Part shown: positions 36,803 through 48,629 of the stretch, in pieces | Numbering within the stretch: position 1 is the stretch's first letter | Layout of the letters: the number at the start of each line of letters is the position of its first letter | Origin: Ilex aquifolium | Taxonomy: Eukaryota; Streptophyta; Magnoliopsida; Aquifoliales; Aquifoliaceae | Length of the DNA stretch: 64,000 bases | NCBI GenBank assembly: GCA_951799425.1 | Contig: OX637398.1 | Span: forward strand, 17,060,270-17,124,269 | Direction of reading: 5' to 3' | The notes under the pieces: generated by a model | The model's database searches: none | Told to the model about the DNA's origin: nothing | Seen by the model: only the letters and a program-made list of their open reading frames with translations | Program-made: the position numbers and the translations under genes

Positions 36803-37306
36803 GGATAAATTACACTTTATTCCCTTAAATTATTATTTTTTTACTTTACACCCCCAACTATAAAATTTCTCACATTACACCCTAAAATATTAGTTTTGTT
36901 TCATATCACTCAAATAGATAATGACTGTCAATTTTTTTTATGGTAAATGTGCATGTGAGTGATCTGTACTATCAATACACAACTACCTATTGTATATGTG
37001 TAGATCAAAAATGAAGAAAAATACGCATTTACAACTTTGTCGTCCTTATTTTTCCTAAACTCCAAATTTTCTTTCTCTGGTCATCCTTGTTTTTCTTCCC
37101 AAAAGAGGGAAAATAAAGTGGTTCTAGACACTTTAGTGGAAAGCTCTTTGGGTTTTCCTCCCTCCTTTGATAGATTTTCAAGTTTGTCGTTATTTATTAA
37201 AGTGATATGAAATAAAATTGATACTTTAGGATGCAATGTGAAAATTAAAAATCTAGGGTGGATATGGGCATTCGAATTGAAATTCCCCTATGCCAAGAGT
37301 TACCCT

Positions 37307-37337
<31 letters not shown>

Positions 37338-37447
37338 TGAGAGAGAAGGGGGGAAGCAAGAAAAATAATTGAAGGGTAATTTTATATTTTATAAACATTG
37401 TATATTGCACTCTGATTATAAATTAAGGGAGATTTAGTGCAAAAGTT
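36803..37447. mobile_element. Foldback/MITE-like inverted repeat with GA microsatellite
   Basis: The left arm (about 36803-36915, ending TTTCATATCACT) is the imperfect reverse complement of about 37199-37265 and of 37405-37447. The outer tips pair as TTACACTTTATTCCCTTAAA against AATTAAGGGAGATTTAGTGC. A GA run at 37312-37338 separates the two parts of the right arm. No open frame. Old, as the arms are diverged. Exact ends and target duplication not resolved. Confidence 0.5.
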
Positions 37448-37600
37448 TGAAGTATATAGGTTGCTCTGCTGCCAACCCTAAGTACAAAGATGTTTTCCGT
37501 AATAAACATACAAAAAGTATTTGGAAATTCTGTAAATTTTATTTGACTTTAAATGTTTACAATTACACAAGAAAAAGAACAAAATGTCAAGAAAGAAAAT

Positions 37601-37711
37601 GATTGTAGCAGTTGGTCTAATTGTCACTTCCATTATTGAATCTTAGGGTTATAGGTTCGAACCACATCGTTCCCCTCCTCTGTAATAGTGTCCGACCCAA
37701 AAAAAAAATAG
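37601..37711 (+). mobile_element. tRNA-derived SINE
   Basis: A-box-like TAGCAGTTGGTCTA at 37606, B box GGTTCGAACC at about 37652, a short tRNA-unrelated tail and an A run (about 37699-37708). An 11-bp target duplication AGAAAGAAAAT lies at 37590-37600 and 37712-37722. Same general class as the SINE at 2687-2798. Confidence 0.88.
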
Positions 37712-38248
37712 AGAAAGAAAATATGGACACTATTATCCTTTCATATAACGGGTTCAAAGTGGTTTGCCTAAACTAGTCTTAACAATTATAAGATTTAAAA
37801 ATATGATTATGCAATACTAAGACATAGAAAATAACATGGCAGATGAAAATTTGGTTTTTACCTGTGGACCCAGTAATGTTTGTCCGAACCTCAGAAATTA
37901 TCAAGCTTGAACCATTTTGTTTTTTGAACCATTTTGCAATGAGTCTAAGTGCAATATTCTTTCCCCAGGAAAATGAAGTTGAAATAAGAAGATCTAATGA
38001 ACAAAAGGCAGACTAAGCTGTTGTCTTAATGTAAATGATACATACAATGCAGATGCTATTTGTATATGAAAATCATACAAGGACTACTAATATATATATA
38101 CACGTACTTGTGTATGTAGATGATCAAATAAATGTCTATTGTAAAAGATAGTTTGAAAAATATATTTTGGAGCAACTTTGGGCTTAAATAAAAATGGGAC
38201 CTACAATTCAAAATTGGTGGGACTATATTTAAACGTGTTCTCCTCTAC

Positions 38249-39480
38249 TAGTCCCGGCCCAACCTTTAGGCCACTTAGGCCATTGCCTAGGGCCCCCAAA
38301 TTGGAAGAAAATTTTGGTGCCCTAAAATAAAATATTTATCCCCTATACATTTTACCCCCAAAAAATATCACATCACTCAATTTTATCAAATGTTCAATCA
38401 TTTAATATTTAATTCGTTTGTAGATTAATACAACTTTTATTTCATACATTATCTATACACGATAGTATATACAAGTTGAAAAAAATTTGTCGAGTTATAT
38501 ATTTTGATAAAATTTTGACGCTATTTTTAAGAAAATAATAGGTAGAAATTAATTTTAACTGATGTAAGCAAAAAAAATAATTTTAAATTTGGTATAGAGT
38601 GATCAATTTTTTGAACACAAGAATCTTATGTTTCATCGTGCCTTTAGGCACGAGTTATGATTAATAATTAAAATTTTAAAATATAATTTAAATACTCAAT
38701 ATATTTTAATCATTGAATTAATAGTGATAAATTTAAACAAAATTCACTATTTATCTAATGTACTTGATCCTCAAATTAAGTGCAACTAGTATTATTGTAA
38801 AATTTTTAGAACCTCTTTCAAAAAAATTTAGGGACCTGGAGTTTAGCTTATTTTTTTATCTCACCCGATATTTATATTCTATGTATTATCACTTTGCTGT
38901 CTTATTATTAAAATCAATTGTCTATCGTATAATATGTACGAATAATAATTTTACATTTTTATAAGTTAAAATTGAGGTCATATTTTAATAACTTTGTTTA
39001 CAATACACAATATGACTATAAAATAGAGTGAGTAGAAGTGGTGCATTAGCTATCTCAAATTAATTAACCATAGTTGTCTTACTAAATTTTTTTATTTAAA
39101 AATAGGTCTTTTTCTCTATAATATCTCATTTATTTTAGGACTACTCAATTTGTATAAATTCATATTTTTATATACATTTAGAAAAAAAATATTTTACTAG
39201 TCAACCTAATTTTCAATTATGTTTTTCGTTTATCTTAAACAAATAGTATGTATCATTGTATTTGATCTCTGTATTTGACTTCGACTAACACAATTTGTAT
39301 TTGTAAAATTTGAATTAAAAATTTGAATTAGTATGTTATATCTCAAAAGACAAAACAAACAATTTGTAAATAAACATATTTTAATAATTATTTAATATTA
39401 CTATTATTATTGAATAAATATTTATAGGGTCTCGTATAACATTTTCACCTAGGGCCCCAAATTAGGTTGGGTTGCCTCTG
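38249..39480. mobile_element. Degenerate non-autonomous hAT-like element
   Basis: GC-rich ends around an AT-rich core: left TAGTCCCGGCCCAACC, right (complement) CAGAGGCAACCCAACC, 11 of 16 matching, followed on both sides by a GCCTAGGGCCCC-like block. An 8-bp flank TCCTCTAC / TTCTCCAC (38241-38248 and 39481-39488) matches at 6 of 8. Both facts fit an old hAT insertion. No transposase frame remains in 1.2 kb. Confidence 0.5.
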
Positions 39481-40564
39481 TTCTCCACAAGGAGATTAAC
39501 GTGGTATATTTATTTATTCAAAACCATTAAGTATTGAATGAGAAATTATGTCTCAAAGTGACTCACTTGAATGGATGGAAAAAACTAAGAATGATATAGT
39601 GTAGTGTTAAGGCTTGTCCCACATTGGTAGGAAACTAAAAACTTGGTCAGTTAATATACTCCTAGTTGGCTTCATGGATTAAGCTCTAAGGGGTACCATA
39701 CTTTTGTGAGTAGAGCGAACACACGTGCACACTGCCCCAGCGCTGCTAGGCTTAGGCTTGGGTGAACAAGATCCTATCTTTTTGCAAAATATTTATTTAG
39801 TGTGGTACTGGTTGTGGGCCAAATCAAACGGGTCCGAATGCGAATCGTACTTAGTCTTCCAATCAAAATTCAAAATTCTTGTCTGCTATTTTTTAATTTG
39901 GCGCTATTTGAATTGTGTGTGTTCACACTTTAGAGGTATCTTTCCCTTTTGGTTACATTTCAAATTAATAATGTGTCTCTTAATCCGAACAAGTACAACG
40001 AACAGTGGTGTCTCATGTCTTTTCAGGCAATCCGAATAGACATAAATAGGGGTCTATAAAAGCAGTGTTATCAGAATCGGACTGGATCGGCCCAATCGTG
40101 ACCTGGGGCCTTAACCGGTCCGGTTCTCTAATCGGACCGCATAAGGAAGAGAACCGGCTAAAAATCAGAAAATCGCCCGATTTTTATAAAAAACCGTGAA
40201 TTGGCGGTTTTTATAAAAACCGAACGGTTTGAAGACAAATGACTTAAATCCCATTTATTTGGGCCATTTCTTTTGCCCTAAATCGCAGAAGCACCACCGC
40301 ACTCCCAGGCGACCAACGAGCCCTCTCTCTCCTCTCTCTCCCTAAACCCCTCCACCCCCTCTCTCTCTCCTCAAATTACAGAAACCCATTAGAGAGTTGT
40401 ACGCGGCGATTTGCTTAAGGTGGTGCTGTCGCTGTTGCTTCTACTAAGGTAGAGATAGGTCCCATTGAGAGAAACTTTCACCTATTTGTTTAGATTCTCT
40501 CTCTGGTGGGTTTGATACTTCTCGTGGCGTTTCATCACCATTTGTAACCCCGTTTCATGAGATT

Positions 40565-40882
40565 ATGTATCGAACACCAAGTACTACATACTCGGACTCT
40601 CTGGTTTTCAAGCACTCCGATGAGCAGGAAAATAGGTTGGATGAATTGGGTATGTCGGAGAATCTCTGTAAAATGCATATTGGGAATGAACGAAATGATT
40701 TATCCGGTATTAATAGATTTGGTTTGGACCCAAATAATATTGGGTTTGGATTTCGTGCCTATTTTTCAAATGCTATTAGTCCCTGCAACGTTGAACACTA
40801 ATGCCCAATTGAAGGTTTTGGCAGTGATGATAATGTTTGTGGGGGGTTTCAATCCTCCGTTCATGAAGAATGGTTAAGGTGG
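40565..40882 (+). pseudogene. Exon-like fragment inside the Pack-type element, unrecognised
   Basis: ATG at 40565 opens MYRTPSTTYSDSLVFKHSDE and onward for 78 codons to TAA at 40799-40801. The same frame stays open after the stop (CPIEGFGSDDNVCGGF and onward) to about 40882, suggesting a longer host reading frame with one nonsense change. It has acidic, coding-like codon use in an AT-rich intron. I do not recognise the family. It looks like the 5' part of a regulatory or RNA-binding protein gene, but that is a guess. Confidence 0.4.
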
Positions 40883-40968
40883 TGCTGCCGCTGTTGCTTC
40901 AAGATTGAGAGAATGGTTTTTGCCTTATTTGTCCCCCATTTTTCTTTATCGCTATAAAACCTAAAGTT

Positions 40969-40971
<3 letters not shown>

Positions 40972-41005
<34 letters not shown>
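40972..41005. repeat. CT microsatellite
   Basis: Uninterrupted (CT)n run of about 34 bp within the Pack-type element. Confidence 0.95.
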
Positions 41006-41007
<2 letters not shown>

Positions 41008-42079
41008 CTCTAGTATATTTCATAGTTATTGGGTTTGGTATTATGAGTTTGAAAATTGTTGAAATTAGGTAAGTGAACACAGACAAAATGGGTCTGTTCT
41101 TATGTAAACTTTTAACTTCAGTAGAGATTGTGGTTTGGGGTTTGAACTTGGAGTAATTGTTCTGTTATGTCCTTGGATTAGAGCTTTAACGTTGAACTTT
41201 GATTTTGATATTTGACACATGTGTTTCTTTTACTTAACTTCATAAATTTTATGGCAAATTGTATGCATTTTAGACATTTTTTATATTTTTTACCTAAATT
41301 ATTATATTTTATAATTATTATATATATATTTTTATTATATGACTGGTCCGACCAGTTGACCCAACGGTTGAACCAGTGAACCATTAACCCAATCCCTTTA
41401 CCGGTTCGACGACCGGTCCGGTTCTGATAACATTGTATAAAAAGACTCCCTTACAGCCATTTTCAATAACAAAAGACAGAAATTAAATTTCTTCATACTA
41501 CTATATCTGTTTTCTTTCTTTTTGCATTTTTGCATTTCTGATCAGTTCAAGTACAATATAAAAAGTTGTTTTTGTTGGAATTTTGGAGATTGAAGTGTTG
41601 CTTCTTCAGAAACAAAATTCGTTCTATTTTGAGAGACATTTGTTTATCAACCTTAAGCAGCGAGAGGGAGCAAATATGTCTTAAGGAAACTGTGTTTCAC
41701 AGGGCTTGGATTGTTTTTTTAATTCTATTTATTTTCTTATTGTTGTTATGCAATCAAGTAAGTGTATCATTTCTGTTTTGTTTATACATTATGTTTTTAT
41801 TATTATTTGCATTTAACATTATACATAGTGATTAAGATTTGCTACAGTAATTAGTGTGAATTCAATTATGATTATATATTGGATAAAAATGCCCACATAT
41901 GTAAACAAGTATCTCTAAACCCATTAATGGAAATATTTTAGTTGTTCGGCTATAAAATTGAGTCCTATTTTCTATGTCCATTAAACGATCTATTTTTTGT
42001 ATCTATAGATGGTATAAGCAACATTGCTTTCCGGATATAAGTCTTATCCTTGACACACATTCAATTTAATGCATCTCAG

Positions 42080-43020
42080 ATGAAAACTACCTCACTGATG
42101 GGACTCTTGATTTGCCTATTGATTTTATTCCTGGCATGAGAGACATACGATTGAAGGATCTGCCAAGCTTCATAAGAACAACTGACCCTAATGACATCAT
42201 GTTTAACTTCATGGGAGAGGAAGCACAGGATTGTTTAAATGCTTCTGCAATGATTGTCAACACGTTTGATGCATTTGAACATGAGGTGTTAGACGCATTT
42301 GTGTCCAAGTTTAATTATCGTAATATTTACACAATTGGGCCTCTTCCGTTGCTAGGCAGGCATGTGCCTGAAAGTGAAGTCAAATCACTTGATTCAAGTT
42401 TATGGAAACTAGACCCACACTGTCTTGAATGGTTGAACCAAAGAGAGCCACACTCGGTTTTGTACGTGAACTATGGGAGTGCGACAACAATGTCTCAGCA
42501 CCACTTCATTGAATTTGCATGGGGACTTGCAAATAGCAAGCAACCATTTTTATGGATTATTCGGCCTGACCTTGTGCTGGGAAAATCAGCCATATTGCCT
42601 GAAGAATTCCTTGAGGAGACCAAGGACAGAGGATTGCTAGCTAGTTGGTGTGCACAAGATGAAGTGCTAACACACCCAGTTGTTGGTGCCTTTCTGACGC
42701 ATTGTGGATGGAATTCTATTACAGAAAGCATATGTGCAGGTGTCCCTCTGCTCTGCTGGCCTTTCTTTGGTGATCAACAAACAAATTGTCGATACTTATG
42801 CACTAAATGGGGGATCGGCATGGAGATCAATCATGATGTAAAGCGTGAGGAAGTCGAAACACTTGTGAGAGAAATGATGGAAGGGGAAAAAGGGAAGCAA
42901 ATGAGGAGCACCGCTTGGGAATGGAAAAAGAAAGCCGAAGCAGCTACTGATGTCAGGGGATCATCCTATAACAACTTCGATAAATTCATCAAAGAGGCTC
43001 TTCATCATGAAGAGAAGTAA
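42080..43020 (+). CDS. UGT85A exon 2 (UDP-sugar-binding half), intact
   Basis: Begins after TCTCAG with the last two bases of a split codon (phase fits an Asp codon), then ENYLTDGTLD, the usual start of UGT85A exon 2. LKDLPSFIRTTDPNDIMF and AFEHEVLDAF are family blocks. The 44-residue PSPG sugar-donor box is complete at 42646-42777: WCAQDEV, HCGWNS, and the final Asp-Gln of FFGDQQ that selects glucose. It ends with a Lys/Glu-rich tail at TAA 43018-43020. No internal stop or frameshift in 312 codons. Confidence 0.93.
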
Positions 43021-43254
43021 GAAACCGAGGAAACTGATATTCAAGCTATTTTGTTGTTTATGCATTACAAGTAGGATATGTTACACAATTGTTGAGTATG
43101 GCAGTAGCTATTTTCCCTTATTTTAAATGGAATTATGGATTTATGGGTATTGTAATATTTTAAAGGGATCAGGTTTAAATGTCCCCCCTAATTCTTGTAA
43201 TTTTGATTTGGTACGAATAAGATTTATCCTCGTATTGTCGAGGTTTAATTTTAA
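43021..43254. other. 3' flank of the UGT gene
   Basis: AT-rich; the last bases before the satellite are a run of A (about 43253-43260). The stretch at about 43205-43250 before the A run could be the tail of a retroposon, but nothing decides this. Confidence 0.35.
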
Positions 43255-44861
43255 AAAAAATTAATATTCAATTCAACAAATTAACATTAAATTTCATCTA
43301 CTAAAATTTACCAAATTTACTTTGAAATTTAATTATTTAACATTAAATTCATTAAATTAATATTAATTTCATCCAATAACTCTTCAATTTATCAAATTAA
43401 CACCAAATTGACATTAGATTCATCAATTAACACCATATTAACATTCAATTTCATCAAATTAAAATTAAAAATTATCCAATAAAGATTTAATTTATCAAAT
43501 CAACACCAAATTTACATGTAATTTTATCCAATAAACATTTAATTTATCAAATCAATACCAAATTTATATTCAATTCAAAAAATTAACATTCAATTTCATC
43601 TAATAAAATTTATCAAATTAACATTCAATTTCAATTATTTAACATTAAAATCATCAAATTAACATTCAATTTCATCTAATTAATATTCAATTTATCAAAT
43701 TAATGTCAAATTAACATTCAATTCATCAAATTCACGCCTTATTAACATTCAATTCATATAATTTATATTCAAATTCATTCAATTAACACTCAATTCTAAT
43801 ATCAAAAATCATCCAATAAATATTCAATTTAACAAATCAACAACAAAGTAATACGAAATTTCATTCAATAAATATTTAATTTTTTAAATCAATAAGAAAT
43901 TAGCATTCAATTTGTCAAATCAACATTCAATTTCATCTAATAAACAATTAATTCATCAACTTAACATTCAAATTTAACTATCAACTTAGATTCAATCTCA
44001 ACCAATTGATATTCACTTCATCAAATTAATACCAAATTAACATTCAATTCATCTAATTTATATTCAACTTCATTCAATTAACTCTCAATTTATCAAATTA
44101 ATATCGAGATTCAATTTAATAAATCAACAACAAAGTAACATGAAATTTCATCAAATAAATATTTAATTCATCAAATCAATAGCAAATTAATATTGAATTC
44201 AACAAATTAACATTCGATTTCATCTAATTAAATTTATCAAATTAACTTTCAAATTTAACAATTTAACATTAAATTCATCAAATTAACTTTCGATTAACAT
44301 TCAATTCATCAAATTAACCCAATATTAACATTCAATTCATAAAATTTATATTCAAATTCATCCAATTAACATTCATTTTGTCAAATTAATATCAAAAATC
44401 ATCCAATAAAAATTCAATTAATCAAATCAACACCAAGTAACATATTTTATCCAACAAATTTTCAATTCATCAAATTTATACCAAATGAACATTCAATTTC
44501 ATATAATAAACATTCAATTAATCAAATTAGCATTCAAATTCAACTATTAAACACTAAATTTATCAAATTTGCATTTTATTTCATCCAATTAATATTTAAT
44601 TTATCAAATTAACACCAAATAAATATTTAATTCATTAAATTAACACCAACTTAACATTTAATTCATCAAATTAAAATAAAAAATCATCCAATAAAGATTT
44701 AATTTATCGAATAACCACCAAAGTGACATGGAATTTTATCCAATAAACATTTAATTCATTTAATCAATACCAAATTTGTATTCAATTCAAAAAATTAACA
44801 TTTAAATTCAAATATTTAACATTAAATTCATCAAATTAACATTAAATTTCATCAAATTAAG
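43255..44861. repeat. G-poor hierarchical satellite, block B1
   Basis: Same words and anchors (about 43474, 43812, 44398, 44682) as block A1/A2, collinear with 1-807 joined to 5383-5952. It has the uninterrupted target for the solo LTR of copy A at 44311-44315. The last 21 bp (44841-44861) are the left target duplication of LINE copy B, matching that of copy A with one or two differences. Confidence 0.88.
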
Positions 44862-45118
44862 GTCCTCTCACTCGTAGGGGTTCTCTCTCCGCGGTACCAG
44901 AGTTTTCGTCTTTCTTAGGGCTTCTCCTAGCGATGGTGTTTGTCGTTTCTTTTTCATCTATTTTGTCCCACAGTGATTTGTATAGCTTTTGTTTGTTTAT
45001 GAATCGTTATCTGTCTAGTTTTTTCTTTGTCTACAGGTCTTGTGTTTTGACATTGTTGCCTAGTGCTTACTCTGTCGACATTGTTTCTATCTATTGTAGT
45101 TTATTTCTTTGAATTCCA

Positions 45119-46564
45119 ATGGATGAAGAGATGGAAAAGTTGTGGCGAGGATTGAAGTTTTCTGAGGAGGAGAATGTGGAGGTGAATATCTTTGGAGGAG
45201 ATAATGGTAATTTGAATGAGATGGGGAAGCTATGTCTGCTTGGGAGAGTTCTTACAAACAAGCAGTTTAATAAGAATGCCCTAAAAAGCACCATGAAATT
45301 GGTCTAGAATCTGAGTAGTGTGGAATTTAAAGAGATTGGTTTTAATCTTTTCTTATTCTAGTTTAGTAGTTGTTCAGATAAAAAGAGGGTGTTAGAAGGG
45401 ATGCCATAGTCTTTTGACAATCAATTGGTGATGTTAAGGGAATATGAAGGTAATGTGCAACCCTCGAATATCTAGTTAACGCAATGCCCATTTTGTATTC
45501 ATATTCATAATCTCCCTTTGAACTGCATGACTCAGTCTACTGGGAAGATCATAGGGGAAAGACTAGGAAATTATATGGAGACGAACTTAACACCAGAGGG
45601 ATCAGGGTAGGGAAAATTCCTACGAATTAGAGTCAATGTTGAGGTATCCAAACCTTTGCTGAGAGGCATGACGTTGAAAAGTGGGTCCATAATTTATTTT
45701 AAGTATGAGAGGTTACCAAAATTCTGCTACTTTTGTGGTCGCTTGGGACATGGGGAAAGGGACTGTGAGGAGTGGTTGGAAGGAAATGAGTCCTCTGATA
45801 AATTAATGCCACAATTTAGACTGTGGTTGCGGGTGGTGGGAGAGAAAGGTAGATCAAGAATGAATACGCAAAGACAAAAATCTCAGTCCATTGGGGATGG
45901 TGTCGAAAACTCCGGCGAAGGGAGTTTCAAACGGAGATTCTTTGCCTAAGGAAATTCCTGATGTTTCGGTAGCGGAGAAGGAGGAGGCGATAATTTCGGG
46001 TGGGATAGGATGCTAGAGTTCCCCAGCCTAAGGGGAATTTAACGATGAAGATGGGAAGTGCCAACTGTGTTCTCTTGGAACAACACCTTGTCCTCAATTG
46101 CCAACTGTGTTCTCTTTCAAAGATTCTGTGTTCCAATGAAATGCGGGAAACAGCTATGATTCGGGTCATGGGGCAGAGGGCTCTATTTTGAGTGGGCTTA
46201 TTTTTAAAAGCCCAAACCCACAGCCCGATAAAAGGGTTAAGTTAAGTGAGTCGGATCCGAATCAAGGGTTGGACCATGAATTAAGGCTAGTAAAAATCCC
46301 AATACATAAGGATTTTTCAGTCCATTATTACCGATTCAGCGATAGACAAAGGGAAGAGATTTGTGGTGGAGGAAGCAACAAAAATCCCTAAAGTTAAAAA
46401 GAGAGTGCCAAGAAGAGGAGGAACAGGGGCTAAAGCAGCGGTTGGATCCTCATCGGTGCTGGGTAAGAGGAAAAATGAAGAAGGGGAGAACATTCGAGCT
46501 GAAATGGAGACGGATGAGTTACCAGTACCGAAAAAAAGGTGAGATTTCTAAAAGTAATACATGA
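45119..46564 (+). pseudogene. LINE copy B ORF1
   Basis: Same structure as copy A ORF1, with the knuckle CYFCGRLGHGERDC near 45725-45768. A stop at 45305-45307 is TAG at the codon that is TGA in copy A, so the same Trp codon was lost twice in different ways. The stop at 45407-45409 (TAG) is shared with copy A. A small deletion before the knuckle and rearranged text near 46000-46080 are private to this copy. Confidence 0.8.
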
Positions 46565-46623
46565 ATGTCTTCTACCCCTAATGATCCAAAGCCAAGCTCT
46601 GGTCTCCAGGCCTGCCTATCACC

Positions 46624-48629
46624 ATGAAAATCTTGAGTTGGAACTGTCGAGGGATTAGGCATCCTCAGAAAATTCATACATTTCACAATTTTGTGAAAAC
46701 CTAAAAGCCTGATTTTGTTTTCTTGATGGAGATGAAGTGTAAAACAATGTTCATTGATCGGCTGAAAATGCAGTGGGGTATGAATGGAGTGGCAATGGAC
46801 GCGATTGGGAAGACGAGCAGTTTGGCTCTACTATGGTAGAAAAATCAAATTGTTTCCCTTCAAAGTTTTTCAAAAAGACATATGGATGTGATAATCAATA
46901 TGGGTGAAGAAAGTGAGTGCAGGTTTACAGGTTTTTATGGTGAACCAGAGGTATCTCAAAGGAAGGAATCTTGGGAGTTACTGCAATATTTAGGAACTCT
47001 CTCAAATTTGCCATAGCTATGTCTGGGTGATTTCAACGAGATTTTAATCCAAAGTGAGAAAAAGGGGTGGAATATAAGGGCAAATTGGTATATGCAAGAT
47101 TTTAGAGAAGCTTTAGATAGCTACTCTTTGCGGGATTTGGGATTTGTGGGTTATCCTTTTAACTGGTGTAATAACTGACTAGATCTACATACCGTATTGG
47201 ACAGACTGGACCGATACTATGTGAATTTAGCTTGGTGTGCTCTTTTTCTAGCTGCCACAGTGATTCATAGTTTTAGTCATGTTTTCTATCATTATAAAGT
47301 GGTGTTGGATACAGAATCAAGATTCCAGTCAAGAGGGAGAACAGGGTGGAAAAAAATTTAGATTTGAAGCAAGTTAGGTGAAAAGAAAGGATGTTGAACA
47401 AGTAATCCGGAAAGCTTGGCAACCAATTGAGGGCAATTGTGTATTCCAGGAGGTTTGTAATAATATTCAGAATTGTTGACTGTGGCTGTTAAAATGGAGA
47501 AATGAGAGTGTGGGTAATGTAAAAGATAGATTGCAAGGTTTGAAAGTTAAATTGGAATCTCTAAAGGAGGACGTGTTGACAAGGGATAAATATGAAATGG
47601 TGAGCGAGCTTAAAGAAGAGCTGGATGGTCTCTTGGGTATGGAGGAAGAATATTGGAGACAACATTCGAGAGTTCAGTGGCTTAAGGAGGTGGATCGTAA
47701 CACGACTTTCTTTGATGTAAGTACCAATAAGAGGCAAAAAAGGAACAGGATAAGCATGTTAAGGAATGAATAGGGAGAATGGTATGAAAGTAGGAAGGAT
47801 GTGGAAGAGGCGACAGTGGCTTATTTCCGAAAACTGTTTTCCTCAAGCAGACCGTAGCAAGAAGAGATGGAAATAGTATCGAACAAAGTAGAGCACAAAG
47901 TGACAGAGGAGATGAATGCTAGAATGCTAGAGGGATTTCGCCCTGATGAGGTATTTCGTGCTCTATGCCATATGTATCCCACTAAGTCTCTTGGTCCGGA
48001 TGGTATGCCCGCTCTCTTTTTTCAAAAATAATGGAATGTTGTTGGGGCAGATGTCATTTCTTGTATGTTGAGTTTTTTAAATGGTGGTTTTTTCTCTCAA
48101 AAATTAACTATACCCACATAGTATTGATTCCGAAATGCCCCAATTCGGAGAGTATGACCCAATTTCACCCCATGAGTTTGTGTAATATCCTCTATAAATT
48201 GGTGGCCAAGGTTTTGGCTAATCGGCTTAAATTGATCCTCCCAACTATTATTTCTGAAAATCAAAGTGCATTCATTCCCGGTAGATTGATAACGGATAAT
48301 GTGTTGGTAGCTTTTGAATTTAACCACTACCTAAAATGCAAAAGCTAGGGTAGATCTGGACATATTTCACTGAATCTAGACATAAGTAAAGCTTATGATA
48401 GGGTAGAATGGGGGTTCTTAGAAGGAATTATGGGAAAGTTGGGTTTTGACAATAGGTGGATATCTCTGGTAATGAAATGTGCGTCTACAGTGTCCTTTTC
48501 ACTTATGCTTAATAATGAGCAAGTTGGATTTTTATCACCTGAGAGGGGTATCCGTCAAGGGGACCCTCTATCACCTTATTTGTTCATCCTTTGTGCAGAA
48601 AGGTTATCAACAATGTTGAATGTAGCAGC
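46624..48629 (+). pseudogene. LINE copy B ORF2, endonuclease to mid reverse transcriptase
   Basis: ATG at 46624 (MKILSWNCRGI). Continuous LINE sequence through the endonuclease, linker and the first RT blocks (NILYKLVAKVLANRLKLILP near 48185; GIRQGDPLSPYLFILCAERL near 48550). It crosses the empty sites of the hAT (47404-47411) and the solo LTR (47776-47780) of copy A. It ends with GCAGC, the target duplication of the insertion at 48630. Many stops. Confidence 0.88.

Larger units (their letters stand above)
40063..41435. mobile_element. Non-autonomous hAT-like element carrying host-like sequence (Pack-type)
   Basis: Inverted ends CAGTGTTATCAGAATCGGAC and the complement of GTCCGGTTCTGATAACATTG match at 18 of 20. 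An 8-bp target duplication TATAAAAG / TATAAAAA lies at 40055-40062 and 41436-41443. The CAGTG tip and 8-bp duplication indicate hAT. The interior is unlike a transposon: a CT-rich leader (40320-40380), a coding-like stretch (40565-40882), and two copies of AAGGTGGTGCTG followed by CGCTGTTGCTTC about 460 bp apart. 1373 bp. Confidence 0.8.
36313..42079 (+). other. UGT intron region with insertions
   Basis: Holds a foldback element (36803-37447), a SINE (37601-37711), a degenerate hAT-like element (38249-39480) and a hAT-like element with captured sequence (40063-41435). 39598-39700 has a GTCCCACATTGG-type stretch seen in some plant LTRs, too short to call. 36313-36800, 37723-38240, 39489-40054 and 41444-42079 show no gene. 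The acceptor is TCTCAG at 42074-42079. No convincing matching donor was seen because the family's usual donor site is in the missing block. Confidence 0.6.
35971..43020 (+). pseudogene. UDP-glycosyltransferase, UGT85A family, exon 1 truncated
   Basis: Two-exon plant family-1 UGT. Exon 1 homology covers 35971-36312 and exon 2 covers 42080-43020, about 114 and 312 residues. Family members have about 480-490, so about 60 residues are missing, including the end of exon 1, its splice donor, and the conserved Asp (in a CIVSDG-like motif) that activates the catalytic His. I found no match to this block in the 5.8 kb between. UGT85A enzymes are cytosolic and move glucose from UDP-glucose to small molecules such as iridoid or cyanohydrin aglycones. 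The substrate cannot be read from this sequence. The intron is filled with transposons. Exon 2 is uninterrupted, so the loss may be recent or the gene may be spliced unusually. Confidence 0.85.

Noticed and set aside
41566-41835. 89-codon hydrophobic frame before UGT exon 2
   Set aside because: Considered as the missing UGT exon 1 block, but it lacks the CIVSDG and FWTASACGFM-like motifs; it is T-rich intron sequence.
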